Assembly (NCBI GenBank): GCA_947085305.1
Contig: CAMTVV010000085.1
Span: 1-7,314, forward strand
DNA from: JAMCQB01 sp947085305
GTDB lineage: Bacteria > Nitrospirota > Thermodesulfovibrionia > Thermodesulfovibrionales > UBA9159
DNA length: 7,314 nucleotides
Direction: 5' to 3'
Position 1 is the stretch's first letter; each line of letters begins with the position of its first letter. Position numbers and translations under genes: made by a program. The notes beneath the pieces were generated by a model. It was not told the origin of the DNA. It ran no database searches and worked only from the letters and a program-made list of their open reading frames with translations. Below are positions 5,631 through 7,314 of this stretch, one piece after another.

Positions 5631-6260
5631 CTACTCTGCCATGACAATACAACACATCATGGCGACTGCCCATACTATATCTGAAAGTGGGAGATGGAAC
5701 TCGCAGGTTGAGTCGAACAGCAGGTCCACCTTAGATGGATATTCTTCATCTTCAAGCCATAAAATCATAGTTACCGGAACCCGCGGCAACGGATAAAGCC
5801 TTATGCATGCATCTCCGTAACTGTACAGGTTCCCGGCGCCGAATTTCTTCCCCCTTCCAATAAAACCGTCTCTGTCTCTGGCGTATTTCGATGCAATGGC
5901 ATCCAGAGGAAGGACATGTGTGCCTGCAGAAAACCTGTGACCTCCTTTTATATCAACAGGTCTTATAAGCCTTCCCGTCTGGGAGATGTCTTTTGCCCCG
6001 GACATATAGCAGAGGACCGCCAGCCTGAAGAAATCTTTTAACTTGCCCATAAAGAGATCTCCTTGCCCGGAAGGGCAGGATATCTTCATCTCACAGGGGT
6101 TAACATAGAAAGGTATGCCAAAGCACTGTAGTATATAAGCTACAGCTTTTTCATCATATGTCGCCATAGTCCGGCTGCATACATCAGCGCGGGACAGTCC
6201 GCAGACCTCCAGCCAGGCCTTTTCCTCGCCATGCTCTATCCTGATCGGTATGATATCCAT
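5631..6260 (-). CDS. DUF3786 domain protein, cytoplasmic, function unknown
   Basis: This 209-residue protein has no signal peptide or membrane segment, so it is the one likely cytoplasmic product in a cluster of exported proteins. The C-terminal half carries the pattern I associate with DUF3786: a GGHRFSAGTHVLPLD stretch (106-120), PRVPVTMILWLEDEEYPSKV (159-178) and LLFDSTCEFHLP (180-191). It has ten cysteines (20, 28, 46, 56, 62, 84, 152, 186, 203, 204), notable for a protein of this size. C56 and C62 (NPCEMKISCPSG) and the CC pair near the end are possible metal or redox sites. The ATG at 6260 has AGGAG only 3 bases upstream, a short spacing, but no better start is visible. It is 21 bases from the cytochrome gene, so the two are probably co-transcribed. 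The family has no function known to me; none is proposed. Confidence 0.8.
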   Translation of the reverse strand: MDIIPIRIEHGEEKAWLEVCGLSRADVCSRTMATYDEKAVAYILQCFGIPFYVNPCEMKISCPSGQGDLFMGKLKDFFRLAVLCYMSGAKDISQTGRLIRPVDIKGGHRFSAGTHVLPLDAIASKYARDRDGFIGRGKKFGAGNLYSYGDACIRLYPLPRVPVTMILWLEDEEYPSKVDLLFDSTCEFHLPLSDIVWAVAMMCCIVMAE

Positions 6261-6303
6261 AAACTCCTACCTGAATTCTACCACTTGACGGGATGAAAGT
6301 TAC

Positions 6304-6333
6304 AGTATTGAACATCCCCGCAGCATCAGGCAA
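6304..6333 (-). promoter_or_regulatory. Weak candidate promoter before the DUF3786 gene
   Basis: TTGCCT (6333-6328) and AATACT (6309-6304) sit 18 bases apart on the minus strand, each matching the sigma-70 consensus at four of six positions. It would start transcription 30-40 bases before the DUF3786 gene. The 212-base gap here is the largest in the window, so a promoter is expected, but this match is poor. Confidence 0.2.
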
Positions 6334-6439
6334 AGGATTCCAGCGTCTTCTCCGTCCCGTTTATCTTCATGTGCAACTGGTTCATCCCTTCTTCCATGAT
6401 TCAAGACATTTCCTGTGCCATTCCGTTGATACTCTTCAT
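6326..6439 (-). pseudogene. Short reading frame broken by one in-frame TGA
   Basis: In the 212-base gap, GAGG lies 4 bases before an ATG at 6439. It opens MKSINGMAQEMS, then a TGA at 6403-6401. The same frame continues as IMEEGMNQLHMKINGTEKTLESFA to a second TGA at 6328-6326. Joined, this is a 36-residue amphipathic, Met-containing peptide. A CGA-to-TGA change (Arg to stop) would explain the break. It could be a decayed small gene or chance. I see no convincing selenocysteine-insertion hairpin after the TGA. I do not recognise the peptide. Confidence 0.25.
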
Positions 6440-6472
6440 TTTCCTCTTTTAGAACGAATCCTTCAGAGCCCT

Positions 6473-7309
6473 TCAATCGGCTGGTTTGAGTTGAAAAAGC
6501 AGCCCGCTATCTTCCCTCGGTTCTTCAAAAACGTTTAAAACAAAATCGATCTTTCTTATAACTCCCTTATGTTTGAACTCCGCAAAAACAGCATGCCTGC
6601 CGGGCCTCATAAATACGAGGCTTACGGCCACTTCATGGCCTCCAAGGTTCTGTTTCGGAGTAGCAAAGATGAACTCTTTCAGGTCTTCGTCCCAGGATGC
6701 AACCTGCATGTCGAAGCCCTCTATTTTCTCAAGTCCCCTTAAAGGCATTCCCTTGTAACGGAGTTCAAAAAGGGCGGTAACCACATGCTCGGAGTATGCT
6801 TTCTTAGGGATGAACTTTACCTTTACATTATAATCCTCATCACCTGCCTTTGAATCACCAATTCCCGACTTCCTCATCCCCTTTATCTTTATATCCTTTC
6901 TCAGATTTATCCACTGCTCGCCTTTCTTAAAAACCACTTCCACCCTGTACTTGCCCGGCAATGGCGCATCGAGACTAAATGCATATTTCCCTTCATTCCC
7001 CAGCACCGGACGGATATGCCTGTAAAAACGGATATCCTCGTCCGTGACAAAAACATGGAGGTCATCCGCTCTTAGTTCAGATTCCGATACAATGGAAAAC
7101 TTGACTTGAATATCATTCTTCTCCTCCGCCCCATCGTATTCAAGCCTGAGTTCATAATCCTTTGGGTTTCTCGATACATTCCATATGTACGGTTTCGCGT
7201 TGTGGGTATCGGGTATGATTATTACCTCCTGATCGAGGTCAAGCTCCCCGTATGCAGAAGATGTAAAGAATATTGCAAAAAACAACAGGGAAAATGCTCT
7301 TGTCTTCAT
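6473..7309 (-). CDS. Exported protein with two repeated beta-sandwich-like units
   Basis: This 278-residue protein starts MKTRAFSLLFFAIFFTSSAYG, a Sec signal with cleavage near AYG|EL (residue 21). The rest looks like two homologous all-beta units. Unit 1 (about 65-143) has DLHVFVTDEDI (83-93) and later PLPGKYRVEVVF (116-127). Unit 2 (about 160-261) has DMQVASWDEDL (200-210) and later MRPGRHAVFAEF (234-245). The spacing between the two marks is 35 and 36 residues, which indicates internal duplication. The layout resembles YtkA/FixH-like or related Ig-like periplasmic domains, where the central strand often carries metal-type histidines. Here only unit 1 keeps some (H85, H98). Only 5 bases lie upstream in the window, so the ribosome binding site and a start two codons earlier cannot be judged. 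A 212-base gap separates it from the next gene, so it may be a separate unit or the first operon gene. Confidence 0.75.
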   Translation of the reverse strand: MKTRAFSLLFFAIFFTSSAYGELDLDQEVIIIPDTHNAKPYIWNVSRNPKDYELRLEYDGAEEKNDIQVKFSIVSESELRADDLHVFVTDEDIRFYRHIRPVLGNEGKYAFSLDAPLPGKYRVEVVFKKGEQWINLRKDIKIKGMRKSGIGDSKAGDEDYNVKVKFIPKKAYSEHVVTALFELRYKGMPLRGLEKIEGFDMQVASWDEDLKEFIFATPKQNLGGHEVAVSLVFMRPGRHAVFAEFKHKGVIRKIDFVLNVFEEPREDSGLLFQLKPAD

Positions 7310-7314
7310 ATCCA

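Noticed and set aside
6401..6403. Selenocysteine codon in the short frame upstream of the DUF3786 gene
   Set aside because: No hairpin with a suitable apical loop is evident just after the TGA, and the peptide shows no redox motif such as CxxU.

Overview
The window looks like part of a metal and redox locus from a Gram-negative bacterium. All nine genes I accept lie on the minus strand, so the locus is read from high to low coordinates. Evidence for a Gram-negative host is the TolC-type outer-membrane lipoprotein, two Tat-type signals, several Sec signals and two periplasmic c-type cytochromes. The moderate GC content, strong AAGGAGG-type ribosome binding sites, a DUF3786 protein and a SorAB-like pair would fit a Nitrospirota or deltaproteobacterial-type host. 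That taxonomic guess is inference only.

Order of transcription: (1) an exported protein with two repeated beta-sandwich-like units (7309-6473). (2) A 212-base gap holding a short reading frame broken by one in-frame TGA. (3) A cytoplasmic DUF3786 protein (6260-5631). (4) A small His-rich c-type cytochrome (5609-5190). (5) An extremely Met-rich exported protein, copy A (5129-4653). (6) A Tat-exported molybdopterin enzyme of the sulfite oxidase family, SorA-like (4590-3394). (7) A single-haem SorB-like cytochrome overlapping it by 11 bases (3404-3117). (8) A Tat-type, two-domain multicopper oxidase with a His/Met-rich N-terminus (3058-1784). (9) A TolC/CusC-like lipoprotein overlapping it by ATGA (1787-423). 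(10) Met-rich copy B, cut by the window edge (353 to <1). Gaps from gene 3 onward are short (21 to 69 bases) or overlapping, and no convincing terminator is visible, so genes 3 to 10 are probably one operon.

Working model (inference): this is a periplasmic copper-handling and redox module. Met-rich and His-rich proteins would buffer Cu(I)/Cu(II), the multicopper oxidase would oxidise Cu(I) or another substrate, and the TolC-like channel would provide outer-membrane exit. The SorAB-like pair and the extra cytochrome add an electron-transfer arm not found in the classic Pco/Cop/Cus systems. The most notable points are the paralogous Met-rich proteins bracketing the enzymes, a multicopper oxidase lacking one canonical trinuclear-cluster histidine, and a sulfite-oxidase-fold enzyme sitting between proteins that are about 30% methionine. 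The last point raises the question of whether it acts on sulfite or on methionine sulfoxide. No regulator, P-type ATPase or RND pump is visible; these may lie outside the window.
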